Translations under genes and position numbers: made by a program | Part shown: positions 20,420 to 29,808 of the stretch, piece by piece | Numbering within the stretch: position 1 is the stretch's first letter | How the letters are laid out: every line of letters begins with the position of its first letter | Assembly: GCF_003429005.1 (NCBI RefSeq) | Contig: NZ_QVQV01000002.1 | Span: 372,001-436,000, forward strand | Reading direction: 5' to 3' | DNA from: Paraburkholderia sp. DHOC27 | GTDB taxonomy: Bacteria > Pseudomonadota > Gammaproteobacteria > Burkholderiales > Burkholderiaceae | DNA length: 64,000 nt | The notes under the pieces: generated by a model | Seen by the model: only the letters and a program-made list of their open reading frames with translations | What the model was told of the DNA's origin: nothing | The model's database searches: none

Positions 20420-21334
20420 ATGTCTGACGCCGCAATCGAATTCCTCGAAGTCTACAAGCGCTATGCCGATAAGACCGTCGTCGACGGTCTGTCGTTCCAC
20501 GTACGCGCCGGCGAGTGTTTCGGACTGCTGGGCCCGAACGGCGCGGGCAAGACCACTACGCTGCGCATGCTGCTTGGCATCGCGGTCCCGGACGCAGGCA
20601 CGATCCGCCTGTGCGGCGAACCGATTCCGAGCCGCTCCCGCTTTGCGCGCGCCCGCGTAGGCGTGGTGCCGCAATTCGACAATCTCGATCCCGACTTCAC
20701 CGTGCGCGAAAACCTGCTGGTATTCGGCCGCTACTTCGGTTTGAGCGCGGCCGAGACCCGCGCGATGGTGCCATCGCTGCTCGAATTTGCGCGGCTCGAA
20801 AGCAAGGCCGATGCACGCGTCGGCGAACTGTCCGGCGGCATGAAGCGGCGTTTGACACTGGCACGTGCGCTCGTCAACGATCCTGATGTGCTGATTATGG
20901 ACGAGCCCACGACCGGGCTCGACCCACAGGCGCGGCACCTGATCTGGGAGCGTCTGCGCTCATTGCTCGCTCGCGGCAAAACCATCCTGCTGACCACGCA
21001 TTTCATGGAAGAAGCCGAGCGCCTCTGCCACCGCCTGTGCGTGATCGAGGAAGGACGCAAGATTGCGGAAGGCGGACCGAACGAGCTGATTGCCTCGGAG
21101 ATTGGTTGTGACGTGATCGAAATCTATGGCCCGGACCCGCTCGCCCTGCGCGACGAGTTGGCGCCGCTTGCCGAGCGCACCGAGATCAGCGGCGAGACCC
21201 TGTTCTGTTATGTGACGAATGCCGAGCCGGTTCATGCACGCCTCAAGCAGCGCGCCGATCTGCGCTATCTGCACCGGCCCGCCAACCTCGAAGATGTGTT
21301 TCTGCGGCTCACCGGCCGCGAAATGCAGGATTGA
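20420..21334 (+). CDS. ABC-2 type exporter ATPase, NodI/DrrA-like
   Basis: The 304-residue ABC ATPase has Walker [14 protein letters not shown], the Q-loop in [18 protein letters not shown], signature [15 protein letters not shown] and Walker [15 protein letters not shown]. The [23 protein letters not shown] start and the VPQFDNLD motif match the NodI branch of the DrrA family. NodI exports lipochitin oligosaccharides in rhizobia, but related pairs occur in non-nodulating Burkholderiales, where the substrate is unknown. It acts with the permease at 21489. No nod synthesis genes are nearby. Confidence 0.9.
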   Translation: MSDAAIEFLEVYKRYADKTVVDGLSFHVRAGECFGLLGPNGAGKTTTLRMLLGIAVPDAGTIRLCGEPIPSRSRFARARVGVVPQFDNLDPDFTVRENLLVFGRYFGLSAAETRAMVPSLLEFARLESKADARVGELSGGMKRRLTLARALVNDPDVLIMDEPTTGLDPQARHLIWERLRSLLARGKTILLTTHFMEEAERLCHRLCVIEEGRKIAEGGPNELIASEIGCDVIEIYGPDPLALRDELAPLAERTEISGETLFCYVTNAEPVHARLKQRADLRYLHRPANLEDVFLRLTGREMQD

Positions 21335-21488
21335 CGTTGCGCGCATCTCGACACCGCGCGGCCCGGCAACGAGCAAAAAAGGACACGCGCGCAATGGCAC
21401 GCGAGCAACGACAAGTGTAACGACGAACGAACCACGACCAGCAGCATGACTGGCACACGAAGCGCACCGCAACACGATTGATGCCCCT

Positions 21489-22379
21489 ATGAACATTCCT
21501 ACGCAGTCACCCAGGCATACCCAGACATCGGGCCCGGACACCACCGACACCACGGACGCCCCGTCTTACGAAGCCGCGCGTCACAGCGCGCCAGCAAGCG
21601 AGCCGTTCGCGGCGATGCCCGCCAACGCGTCCAACTGGATCGCGGTGTGGCGGCGCAACTATCTGGTGTGGCTCAAACTGGCGCTGGCCTCGATGTTCGG
21701 CAATCTGGCCGATCCGATGATCTATCTGTTCGGGCTCGGTTTCGGCCTGGGGCTGATGGTGGGGCACGTGGATGGCGTGTCGTACATCGCCTTTCTCGCG
21801 GCGGGTACGGTTGCATCGAGCGTGATGATGTCGGCCAGTTTCGAGTCGATGTACTCGGGCTTCTCGCGCATGCACGTGCAGCGCACGTGGGAAGCGATCA
21901 TGCACACGCCGCTCACGCTCGGCGATATCGTGCTCGGTGAGGTGATCTGGGCGGGCAGCAAGGCGATGCTGTCGGGCGTGGCCATCATGCTGGTGGCCGG
22001 CGTGCTGGGTTATGGCAGCTTTCCTTCCATGCTGCTGGCCATTCCGGTGATCGCGCTGACGGGTCTCGCGTTCGCCAGCGTAGCGATGATCGTGACCGCG
22101 CTCGCGCCGTCCTACGATTTCTTCATGTTTTACCAGACGCTGGCACTGACGCCGATGATGTTGCTCTCCGGCGTGTTCTTCCCCGTCGCGCAATTGCCGC
22201 CCATCGCGCAGCACGTCACCCAGCTACTGCCGCTCGCTCACGCCGTGGATCTGATTCGCCCCGCCATGCTCGGGCGGCCCATCGACCATGCGCTCCTTCA
22301 CGTGGCCGTGCTGGTCGCCTATATCGTGGTGCCGTTCTGCATTTCCGCGGTGCTGTTCCGGCGTCGCATGATGCGCTAG
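21489..22379 (+). CDS. ABC-2 type permease, NodJ-like
   Basis: The product is 296 residues. The first 50 are a hydrophilic Thr/Asp/Pro-rich tail; [40 protein letters not shown] then begins the ABC-2 membrane domain with about six helices. The conserved [18 protein letters not shown] and [13 protein letters not shown] are NodJ-type. It pairs with the NodI-like ATPase 154 bp upstream on the same strand. NWIAVWRRN is a more typical family start, so the true N-terminus may be internal, although no strong Met is nearer than the one used. Confidence 0.88.
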   Translation: MNIPTQSPRHTQTSGPDTTDTTDAPSYEAARHSAPASEPFAAMPANASNWIAVWRRNYLVWLKLALASMFGNLADPMIYLFGLGFGLGLMVGHVDGVSYIAFLAAGTVASSVMMSASFESMYSGFSRMHVQRTWEAIMHTPLTLGDIVLGEVIWAGSKAMLSGVAIMLVAGVLGYGSFPSMLLAIPVIALTGLAFASVAMIVTALAPSYDFFMFYQTLALTPMMLLSGVFFPVAQLPPIAQHVTQLLPLAHAVDLIRPAMLGRPIDHALLHVAVLVAYIVVPFCISAVLFRRRMMR

Positions 22380-22443
22380 GCGCAGGCCCGACGCAGGTCG
22401 AGCGCGGGTGCAGAAAGTGGCGGCGCGGGACGCCGCCTGCGCT

Positions 22444-22866
22444 TCAGTCTTCGTCGTCGGTCCAGGGAATGTCGACGTCCGAAATGAACGCCACGGTGGC
22501 GAACGGGCCGCCTTCCTGCCGGCCGATCTTGCCGTCAGCGCGCTGCCATTCCACCCGGAACAGCGTGCCTGGATCGTCGGCGATCAGTCGCACGGTGCGT
22601 ACTTCGTCGGAATCGGTCTCTTCCACGGGGCCATCGAGCGAGACCAGCAATTCCTGGGGCCACAAGCCATCGGCGGGATCGTAGATGCGATCGCCGTCGG
22701 GAATCAGGGTAAAGGCTTCCACGCCGATGGTCGCGGAAGCATCGATGATCATCTTGCCCAGCGCGCGCAGCAGCGCGGTTGCACGCGCCGAGTTGGCCTG
22801 ACGGATCGCGAGGTCCCCGCGGGTGAGCGCCTGTTCAAGTTTCGGATTTGTTTTTTGTTGCGCCAT
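22444..22866 (-). CDS. Conserved hypothetical protein
   Basis: The product is 140 residues from ATG 22866 (MAQQKTNPKLEQALTRGDL); the upstream extension is low-complexity and was excluded. The sequence is acidic at the C-terminus (SDVDIPWTDDED) and has an ordered central region with DADGLW-like and LIADDPGTLFRVEWQRADGK strands. There is no signal peptide or membrane segment. I do not recognise a family with a known function. It converges with the NodJ-like gene. Confidence 0.75.
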   Translation of the reverse strand: MAQQKTNPKLEQALTRGDLAIRQANSARATALLRALGKMIIDASATIGVEAFTLIPDGDRIYDPADGLWPQELLVSLDGPVEETDSDEVRTVRLIADDPGTLFRVEWQRADGKIGRQEGGPFATVAFISDVDIPWTDDED

Positions 22867-23145
22867 TCGATGTCCTGAGTCCGTTCTCTCTCGAGGGTGT
22901 GTGGTCGTCGCCGGGGCGCTCATCGACGCGCAGGCCGCCTGCGCAGCCACCGGCTGTGTTTTTTTCGGGCTGAATCCTACCACTGGAGGACGCTGCGGCG
23001 TAGCCGGCACAAGCACCGCGTTACGCCGCCCTCAGTTCCCCAGTGTAGGTCGTGATTCAACAACTGCCATCGAGAATTCGCGGTGAATGCGGCCGATGCC
23101 ACGCATCCGTCCCCGGATCGGCGCGCCTCGGCACCCCGGCGCGCC

Positions 23146-24216
23146 TCAGAACCCCAACGCCACCGCAAGTCCGCCGGCCACCACGCCAAACCCGACGACG
23201 GCAACCGCCACGACCGTCAGGAGACGCGGCCGGAACGACCGCGCCAGCATGGCCAGCGACGGCACGCTGATAGGCGGCAGGGTCATCAGCAACGCGCCGG
23301 CCGGGCCCACGCCCATGCCGAGCGACAGCATGGCCTGGATGATCGGCACTTCACCCGCCGTGGGGATGACAAACAGCATGCCCGCCACCGCCAGCGCCAC
23401 GATCCAGCCAATCTGGTTGCCGATCTCCGGACCGACGTGCGGGAAAATCCACGCACGCGCCGCGCCTAGCAACAGGATCAGCACGATGTATTCGGGAATC
23501 AGCCGTACCGCCATCCGGACGAACAGACTCAGCCAGCGGACGAAGCGATTGCCGCGTGCTTCGTCCTGCTGCGCGGCGAGCTGGCTCAACTGGGTGCTCG
23601 CCATCTCGGCCTCCTGCGGCGTGACCAGGCGGTTCACCAGATACCCGAGCCCAAACACCATCAGCACACCCAGCACGAGGCGCAATGCCGCCCAGTTCCA
23701 GCCGAGCACGAAGCCCATAAAGACGAGGGTTGCCGGATTGAGCACGGAATTGCCGAGCCAGAATGCGATGGCTCCGCCCGGCGACGCCTGGCGCTGCCGC
23801 AGACCGACCACCACCGGCGCCGCGCAGCAGGTGCACATCATGCCGGGGATGGCCAGCAGCCCGCCGGCCGCGACGCTGCCGAAGCTGGTCTTGCCGAGCA
23901 CACGCGCGATCCATTGCACGGGCAGCAGCACCTGCACCGCGGAGCCGAGCAGCAGCCCCAATACCATCGCCTGCCAGATCGCCTTGCCGTAGGCCACCGC
24001 GTAACTCAAGGCGGCCGCGAGCGACGGCGCCGGCGGGCTGGCATCGGTGCCCATCAGGATCGACTTGCCGATCGAATGCGTCGAGGCAGCGGTGAAAGCG
24101 CGGTGATAGTACGGAAACCACTTCACGTAGAAAAGTCCGACCACGGCGAGCAGCAGGAAGATCAGCCATCCGGAAGCGGGAAAGGCCTGGGGTTGGGTTT
24201 GGCGTGTTGTATTCAT
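23146..24216 (-). CDS. DUF318/ArsP-type membrane permease
   Basis: The 356-residue polytopic protein belongs to the DUF318 (YraQ/ArsP_1, SO_0444-like) permease family. It has about eight membrane segments, with the cysteine motif GMMCTCCAAPVVVGLR near residue 135 and a duplicated core (FWLGNSVLNPATLVFMGFVLGWNW; then GEVPIIQAMLSLGMGVGPAGALLMTLPPISVPS). Relatives export methylarsenite or divalent metals, and the vicinal cysteines suggest a thiophilic ion, but the substrate here is unknown. Its start overlaps the mnmH stop by 4 bp, so it is in the mnmH transcript. Confidence 0.85.
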   Translation of the reverse strand: MNTTRQTQPQAFPASGWLIFLLLAVVGLFYVKWFPYYHRAFTAASTHSIGKSILMGTDASPPAPSLAAALSYAVAYGKAIWQAMVLGLLLGSAVQVLLPVQWIARVLGKTSFGSVAAGGLLAIPGMMCTCCAAPVVVGLRQRQASPGGAIAFWLGNSVLNPATLVFMGFVLGWNWAALRLVLGVLMVFGLGYLVNRLVTPQEAEMASTQLSQLAAQQDEARGNRFVRWLSLFVRMAVRLIPEYIVLILLLGAARAWIFPHVGPEIGNQIGWIVALAVAGMLFVIPTAGEVPIIQAMLSLGMGVGPAGALLMTLPPISVPSLAMLARSFRPRLLTVVAVAVVGFGVVAGGLAVALGF

Positions 24217-25406
24217 CGTTCTATGGTTGGAATGGCCGCGCGGTCCGACGCGCCCTTTGTCAAATCCGTGTCGCGCACGAGCGTGCGCGGGTCCAGCGAC
24301 GCCAGTTGGGCCAGCAATGCCTCGGCCTGGCCCACACTGTCGGCGGCGGTGGGTCTGAACTCGAAATGTAGCGCATCGGCAAGACGGCTGAAATGTTGCC
24401 GGCTGCTGCGCTGATACGCGGGGTCGTAATGCCGGTCGATCAACTGGGCGAACAGTTCACTGCGGGCGCCAGCATCGCCCCCGCCTGAATCGTCCCCGCC
24501 TGAATCGTCCCCGCCTGCACCGTCCCGACTGGCGGCGTCGATCAACGCATGCCAGTGCTTCACCTGCTCGCGGCTATGCAGGCCGATCAGGCGCTGGAGC
24601 TGATGCTTGAACCGCTCCGGATGGTCGAACAGATGCGCGTAGTCCTGCAGCAGAAACGCGACGCGCTCGTCGTGAGCCGTGTCCACTTCCACGCAGAGAC
24701 CCTGATGAAAGCGTTCGAGCAACGCGTCGGGCAACGTGATCGAACCGATCCGGCGGCTCTCCGATTCGACGAATACCGGACGCCGTGCGTCGAAGCCTGA
24801 CAGGACCTCGACGAGCGCGGTATCGAAGGCTTTCTGCGCCGGCTGCGCCTGATCCGGCAAGGCGCCGAGCAACGAGCCGCGATGCCGGGCCAGGGCTTCG
24901 AGGTCCAGCACCTGCGCGCCCGCCTGACGCAACGCCTGCAATAAACGCGTCTTGCCGCTACCCGTATGGCCGATCAGCGCGACATAGTCGAACTGTCCGG
25001 GCAGGCTCGCGAGGGTATCGAGCACCGAACGCCGGTACACCTTGTAGCCGCCGTCGAGTTGCCGCGCCTGCCAGCCGATCAGATTGAACCACGTCGTCAT
25101 CGACCCCGAGCGCTTGCCGCCCCGCCAGCAATAGATCAGCGGGCGCCAGTTACGCGGCCGGTCGGCGAAGGTGGTTTCCAGATGCTGGGCGATATTGCGC
25201 GCCACCATTGCGGCGCCGACGCGCGTGGCCTCGAACGGCGAGACCTGCGCGTACATCGTGCCGACGATCACCCGCTCCTCGTTGCTCAGCACCGGCGCGT
25301 TAAGGGCACCGGGGATGTGGTCTTCGGCAAACTCGAGCGGCGTGCGTACATCCACGATTTCATCGAATCGTGATAGCTGGTCGAGGGGCACAAGCAGATT
25401 TTTCAA
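24213..25406 (-). CDS. mnmH: tRNA 2-selenouridine/geranyl-2-thiouridine synthase
   Basis: The product is 397 residues. The N-terminal rhodanese domain (1-130) has the catalytic Cys93 in YCWRGGKRSGS. The P-loop domain begins with GHTGSGKT at 146-153. MnmH (SelU, YbbB) geranylates and then selenates 2-thiouridine at the wobble base of Glu, Gln and Lys tRNAs, using selenophosphate from SelD. A GGDDS repeat insert (15-bp DNA unit, 24481-24525) lies in the C-terminal half. It overlaps the DUF318 permease gene by 4 bp. No selD is visible in the window. Confidence 0.93.
   Translation of the reverse strand: MKNLLVPLDQLSRFDEIVDVRTPLEFAEDHIPGALNAPVLSNEERVIVGTMYAQVSPFEATRVGAAMVARNIAQHLETTFADRPRNWRPLIYCWRGGKRSGSMTTWFNLIGWQARQLDGGYKVYRRSVLDTLASLPGQFDYVALIGHTGSGKTRLLQALRQAGAQVLDLEALARHRGSLLGALPDQAQPAQKAFDTALVEVLSGFDARRPVFVESESRRIGSITLPDALLERFHQGLCVEVDTAHDERVAFLLQDYAHLFDHPERFKHQLQRLIGLHSREQVKHWHALIDAASRDGAGGDDSGGDDSGGGDAGARSELFAQLIDRHYDPAYQRSSRQHFSRLADALHFEFRPTAADSVGQAEALLAQLASLDPRTLVRDTDLTKGASDRAAIPTIER
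24481..24525. repeat. 15-bp tandem repeat inside mnmH
   Basis: Three units of CCGCCTGAATCGTCC (the third has two changes) sit at 24481-24495, 24496-24510 and 24511-24525. They encode Gly-Gly-Asp-Asp-Ser on the minus strand and keep the frame, so they add a flexible acidic loop to MnmH. Confidence 0.9.
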
Positions 25407-25671
25407 TTGGACGACGCGTCGAGAATGCCGGGGCCGCGATGAAGCGGCCGGGTGTTGGATGGGGAATGCGCAATTATCGCATGCGGCCCCTGTGGCCCCC
25501 GTGGCCCATGTGCCTCATGCCGTGCTTCGACGTGCGCCGCCAGGGCCGCGCCCACGCGATAGCTGCCGCGCGGCTAAAATGCGTAGCCGGCGCGCGTCAG
25601 GCTTCGAGATCGCTTCTCCATGCATCGCGCCGCCTTGATGAACCTGCTGAACAATCCGGAGCGTGGTGTCG

Positions 25672-27123
25672 ATGTCCGATTCGTCTTCCGATTCATGTTC
25701 CTCTGCCACGTCCGAGGGCGCATCCCAAAGCGGGTCGTTGATCGTGACGCTGGTCGCCGCGGCGTTCTTCATGGAGAACCTCGACGGCACGATCATCGCG
25801 ACCGCGTTGCCGCAAATGGCCCGCTCGTTTCACATCCACCCCGTGGACCTGAGCATCGGCATCACCTCGTATCTGCTGACACTCGCGGTGTTCATTCCGA
25901 TCAGCGGCTGGGTCGCGGACCGCTTCGGTGTGCGCACCGTGTTTACCGGCGCGCTTGCTGTCTTCACGGCGGCATCCGTGCTCTGCGGCATGACCAACGG
26001 GCTGGTGGAATTCACTGCCGCACGCGTGTTGCAAGGCCTCGGCGGCGCGATGATGGTGCCGGTGGGACGGCTCGCCGTGCTGCGCGTCACCTCCAAGGAC
26101 AACCTGATGCGCGCGATCTCGGTCATCACCTGGCCCGGTCTCGTCGCGCCCGTCATCGGACCGCCGCTCGGCGGTTTGATCACCACCTATTCGTCGTGGC
26201 GCTGGATTTTCTACCTGAACCTGCCGCTCGGTCTGATCGGTATGGTGCTCGCCTGGCGCTTCATCAGCGCGGCCGGCGAGACCGAAAAGCGTCCGTTCGA
26301 CGCGCTCGGCTTCGTGTTATGCGGAGTCGCCGGCACGGCGGTCATGTATGCGATGGAGTTGATCGGACGTGCCGGCGCGTCATGGGGCGCGGCCCTGGCC
26401 TTCCTCGCCGTGGGTCTGGCTGCCGGTGCGGCGGCATGCGTACATCTGCAGCGCGCGGCGCATCCGGTGATGGATCTGTCTGCGTTTCGCATCAAGACCT
26501 TTGCCGTGGCGACGGGTGGCGGCTCGCTGTTTCGCATTTCGATCAGCGCCGTACCGTTCCTCGTGCCATTGATGTTCCAGCTCGGCTTCGGCATGAACGC
26601 ATTTCGTTCCGGCCTGCTGACGCTGGCGATCTTCGCGGGCAACCTCTCGATGAAGCTCGTCACCACGCCCACGATGAAACGCTTTGGCTTTCGCACGGTG
26701 CTGCTGGTGAACGGCACACTGGCTGCGCTTTCGCTCGGCGCGATCAGCCTGCTCACACCCACGACGCCTTATGTCTGGATTCTCGTCGTGCTGTTCGTGA
26801 GCGGACTGGCACGCTCGCTGCAGTTCACAGCCATCAACACACTCAGCTTCGCCGACGTGCCCAAGCCGCAGATGAGCGGGGCGTCCACCCTCTCGAGCAC
26901 ACTCGGTCAGATGACGATGGGCATGGGCGTGGCGGCCGGCGCGATCGCCTTGCGCGCGTCGGCGTGGTTGCACGGACATGCTGCGCAATCCGTCACGCCC
27001 GCGGACTTCAGCCTCGCCTTCGTGCTGGTGGCCGCATTGAGTGTGATTGCCATCGTCGACGTGTTCGGGCTCGATCCCCGCGCGGGTGCGCATGTCAGCG
27101 GACATCAACGGCGTGAAGCGTGA
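25672..27123 (+). CDS. MFS exporter, DHA2 (14-TM) drug-resistance family
   Basis: The product is 483 residues from ATG 25672; GGAG lies 11 nt upstream, whereas the GTG at 25663 is too close to it. A short Ser-rich tail precedes SLIVTLVAAAFFMENLDGTIIATALPQMARSF, which is motif D1 of DHA2 proteins. WVADRFGVRTVF is motif A and GPPLGGLITTYSSWRWIFYLNLPLG is motif C. It is a proton-coupled exporter of unknown drug or metabolite. No regulator is adjacent and no membrane-fusion partner is present. Confidence 0.9.
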   Translation: MSDSSSDSCSSATSEGASQSGSLIVTLVAAAFFMENLDGTIIATALPQMARSFHIHPVDLSIGITSYLLTLAVFIPISGWVADRFGVRTVFTGALAVFTAASVLCGMTNGLVEFTAARVLQGLGGAMMVPVGRLAVLRVTSKDNLMRAISVITWPGLVAPVIGPPLGGLITTYSSWRWIFYLNLPLGLIGMVLAWRFISAAGETEKRPFDALGFVLCGVAGTAVMYAMELIGRAGASWGAALAFLAVGLAAGAAACVHLQRAAHPVMDLSAFRIKTFAVATGGGSLFRISISAVPFLVPLMFQLGFGMNAFRSGLLTLAIFAGNLSMKLVTTPTMKRFGFRTVLLVNGTLAALSLGAISLLTPTTPYVWILVVLFVSGLARSLQFTAINTLSFADVPKPQMSGASTLSSTLGQMTMGMGVAAGAIALRASAWLHGHAAQSVTPADFSLAFVLVAALSVIAIVDVFGLDPRAGAHVSGHQRREA

Positions 27124-27180
27124 GGCCCACCTGCTTACGCTGACTTACACCCATCAGCCTGCTTCACTTCGATCATTGCG

Positions 27181-27393
27181 ATGAACCCGGAACACCTCGA
27201 ATTACTCGTCACGCGCGTGATGCCTTACGGCAAATATAAAGGCCGTCTGATTGCCGATTTGCCAGGCCACTATCTGAACTGGTTCGCGAGTCAGGGATTT
27301 CCACCCGGCGAAATCGGACGGCTATTGGCGTTAATGCACGAGATCGACCACAACGGACTTTCGTCATTAATAGAACCTCTGCGAAAACGCTGA
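27181..27393 (+). CDS. DUF3820 small protein
   Basis: This 70-residue product has the DUF3820 core MPYGKYKGRLIADLPGHYLNWFASQGFPPGEIGRLLALMHEIDHNGL, with the GKYKG and YL.WF motifs typical of the family. DUF3820 proteins are small soluble proteins; the Pseudomonas member has been linked to quorum-sensing-regulated virulence. It begins 57 bp after the MFS gene on the same strand. The role here is unknown. Confidence 0.88.
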   Translation: MNPEHLELLVTRVMPYGKYKGRLIADLPGHYLNWFASQGFPPGEIGRLLALMHEIDHNGLSSLIEPLRKR

Positions 27394-27624
27394 TGACAGC
27401 GTGGCGATGAAGCGCAGTTCAAGGCTCCAAGGCTTGACTGGCTTTCAGTCTGGCTAAACTCAGACAACAGCCGCATCACGAATGCAATACAAAGTGAAAG
27501 CAAGCGAGCGTGCTATTTTTTCTGTAAAAAACACTAACGTTTTTCTCCTTGACCCTCGTAGATGCATCGGCTTTAATCCAGCACGACCTGCCGAGATTTT
27601 TCACGCGTCTTCCTGCATGTCTCT

Positions 27625-27888
27625 ATGCACAACCTCACCTTGATCAATCTGCTCGACTTCATTGGCCATGACGTGTCGCCTGTGAGCGCGGTCATTGCAT
27701 TCTTCATGTTGGGCTACCTGCTGGTTGGCCTGCCGGTGCACTTCCGCCAGGGCGCGGCATCGCGCGATGTGTGGGGCACCGCTGCGGGTGTCACGATGGC
27801 CGCGCTATACGGCGCGTTCCTCGTCGGCGTGTATCCGCTCGTACATCACGGGCTCGTGCATCTGCCGCTCGCTATTGCAGGACATTGA
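27625..27888 (+). CDS. Small hypothetical membrane protein
   Basis: This 87-residue product has two predicted membrane helices (about residues 19-37, VSAVIAFFMLGYLLVGLPV, and 51-72, AAGVTMAALYGAFLVGVYPLV). His-rich ends (HDVSP, HHGLVHLP, AGH) flank them. I do not recognise a family. Coding is supported by the hydrophobic periodicity and by a separate upstream region; a strong ribosome-binding site is not evident. Confidence 0.6.
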   Translation: MHNLTLINLLDFIGHDVSPVSAVIAFFMLGYLLVGLPVHFRQGAASRDVWGTAAGVTMAALYGAFLVGVYPLVHHGLVHLPLAIAGH

Positions 27889-28241
27889 GCCGTTGTTTTG
27901 AGCGCTTGCGAAAAGCGCCTGCGATAAGCGCCTGCTCTGAGTCCCTGCATTGCCCCTTGTTTGAGCCCCTCCTGCTTTGAGCCCTAGCTTTTTCGCCCGC
28001 TAATAAAGCACTTTTCCGCTCGTTTTGCCGGGCTGTTTTTCCTGATTGCTCTGCCCGTTCAGTACCTCGTTTGCTCGGTCCGTTCACGGTCGCGCGCAGC
28101 GCTTGCGGCTGCCCCAAAAGCCATCAGCCAGGCAGTGACCGATTCAATCCATATAATTGAGTCTTTGGATGCGCCCCGACGAGCAGGCGGGCGCCTCCCT
28201 CATTCGTGGTTAAGTCATTGGACAACGCTGGAGAGACGCAT
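27889..28241. other. Non-coding stretch with degenerate repeats and cah promoter
   Basis: 27900-27980 holds diverged short repeats (AAGCGCCTGCGAT then AAGCGCCTGCTCT, plus several GAGCCC units). A GCGCTT/AAGCGC hairpin lies within it, and the AT-rich tract 27985-28035 follows. A TATAAT hexamer at 28152-28157 is a likely -10 box of the carbonic anhydrase gene. No gene is seen. Confidence 0.55.
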
Positions 28242-28907
28242 ATGCAGGACATCATCGAGGGCTTTCTGAAGTTTCAGCGCGAGGTATTCCCCGCCCGTTC
28301 CGCGCTCTTCAAACGGCTCGCCACCAGCCAGAACCCAGGCGTGCTGTTCGTCACGTGTTCGGATAGCCGCGTGGTGCCCGAACTGCTCACGCAACGCGAA
28401 CCGGGCGACATGTTTGTGATCCGCAACGCGGGCAACATCGTGCCGTCTTACGGACCCGAGCCAGGCGGCGTATCGGCCACGGTGGAATACGCGGTGGCCG
28501 TGCTGGGCGTGACGGACATCGTCATCTGCGGACACTCGGATTGCGGCGCGATGACGGCGATCTCGACCTGCATGTGTCTCGATCATCTGCCCGCCGTGGC
28601 GGCCTGGTTGCGTCACGCCGATGCGGCACGCGCCATCAATGCCGCGCGCGAATTTCCGACGCCGCATGCGCGGCTCAATTCGCTGGTACGCGAAAACGTC
28701 ATCGCCCAACTTGCCAACATCCGGACGCATCCGTCCGTGGCCGTCGCGCTGGCCCAGGGACGACTGAATCTGCACGGCTGGGTCTACGACATCGAGAAAG
28801 GCGCCATCGACGCGCTCGACGGCAGCACGCATCCGCACCGCTTCGTCTCGCTCGCCGAGCATCCCGAAGCGTGTGCCGTGAATACGCAAGGCGTGCAGGC
28901 GGACTAA
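28242..28907 (+). CDS. Beta-class carbonic anhydrase
   Basis: The product is 221 residues from ATG 28242, which follows GGAGAG by 7 nt. It has the complete beta-carbonic anhydrase zinc site: Cys39 and the Asp41-Arg43 dyad in CSDSR, and His98-Cys101 in GHSDCGAM. Gly-rich [12 protein letters not shown] and [10 protein letters not shown] are also present. It interconverts CO2 and bicarbonate for carboxylation and pH control. It has a good -10 box (28152-28157) of its own. It resembles CynT/Can-type enzymes, but no cyanase gene is near. Confidence 0.95.
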   Translation: MQDIIEGFLKFQREVFPARSALFKRLATSQNPGVLFVTCSDSRVVPELLTQREPGDMFVIRNAGNIVPSYGPEPGGVSATVEYAVAVLGVTDIVICGHSDCGAMTAISTCMCLDHLPAVAAWLRHADAARAINAAREFPTPHARLNSLVRENVIAQLANIRTHPSVAVALAQGRLNLHGWVYDIEKGAIDALDGSTHPHRFVSLAEHPEACAVNTQGVQAD

Positions 28908-29022
28908 CGCGCGGGCGGCGCTGTGTGCTGTATCGCGTGCGGTGAAAAGCGCGGCGAAATGCGCGGCGAGGTTAGCGAACAAATGCGCGGCGCCGTGCTC
29001 ACGACACCGCGCGGTTGCACGC

Positions 29023-29466
29023 TCAACGCCAGGTGGCGGCGTCGTTCTGGTCGGCGTCGATGGCCTGAGCGAGCAGCGAGGGCACTTGCGCAAACACGCC
29101 CGTGAACGCCGCATCAATACCGTAATGCTCCACTAGCATGGCCGCCGGCTCCAGGTAGTCCACCTGCACCGCGCCCTCCGGCGCTTGCCAGACTACCAGC
29201 TTCAACGGCAATTCCAGCGCGGCGTGCGGATTCGCTTCCATCACCGGGGTGCCGCCTTTGGGGTTGCCGAACAGCAGCAGGCGCGTGGGACGCAAGCTGG
29301 TCGACGCCGCCACGGCTGCGGCAGCCTGATCGATGTCGGCGAAGATCGTCATGCCACGCGAAGTCAACGCCTGCTTCAGGCGGCTCAGTGTCGCCTCGAA
29401 GTCGAAGCCGCTCTTCATCGTGATCACGGAAGACGGCGCGCGTGCAGCGGAAGTCATGGGGGGCAT
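29023..29466 (-). CDS. DUF302 domain protein
   Basis: The 147-residue product fits DUF302: FEATLSRLKQALTSRGMTIFADIDQAAAA, then TRLLLFGNPKGGTPVMEANPHAALELPLKLVVWQ and VQVDYLEPAAM. The fold is a small alpha/beta sandwich of unknown function. ATG 29466 is preceded by AGGAGA at a suitable distance. It converges with the carbonic anhydrase gene. There is no signal peptide, unlike some periplasmic DUF302 proteins. Confidence 0.88.
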   Translation of the reverse strand: MPPMTSAARAPSSVITMKSGFDFEATLSRLKQALTSRGMTIFADIDQAAAAVAASTSLRPTRLLLFGNPKGGTPVMEANPHAALELPLKLVVWQAPEGAVQVDYLEPAAMLVEHYGIDAAFTGVFAQVPSLLAQAIDADQNDAATWR

Positions 29467-29808
29467 CGTTTCAGGTCTCCTGACTGGCGAAAATCGAGGG
29501 GCGTTGCTTGGGTCCGATGTGCTGCCTTCAGTTCGTCCTTCTGCGTCTTTCTTCGTCCTTCTGCGTCTTTGATTACGCTCGCTACGCTGGTTTCGCGAAA
29601 CGCGAAGGGCGTGGCGCGCTGCAAGTGCGCGCGGCGAGTCTACCCAGGCTATCCGGTAGGGTGAATCGAACAGCTAGCGGCGCCCCACTCCGACGGCACT
29701 CACGTCGCGCGCTTCCAGCTTACGCTCCCGTGGCCGCTATGCAACCTACCGTGCGATGCTGCCCGTCGTGGCCATCGAACTTCTCGCGCCACTTGACCGA
29801 TGGTCCCA
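29467..29808. other. Intergenic stretch with 19-bp direct repeat
   Basis: These 342 bp lie between the DUF302 gene and the TRIC-like gene. The repeat TTCGTCCTTCTGCGTCTTT is present twice (29532-29550, 29552-29570). A TTTCGCGAAA palindrome lies at 29591-29600. No reading frame with coding character was found. Confidence 0.6.

Noticed and set aside
22944..22968. Hairpin CAGCC-ACC-GGCTG followed by T7
   Set aside because: The stem is only 5 bp and no plus-strand gene ends nearby, so a terminator call is not supported.
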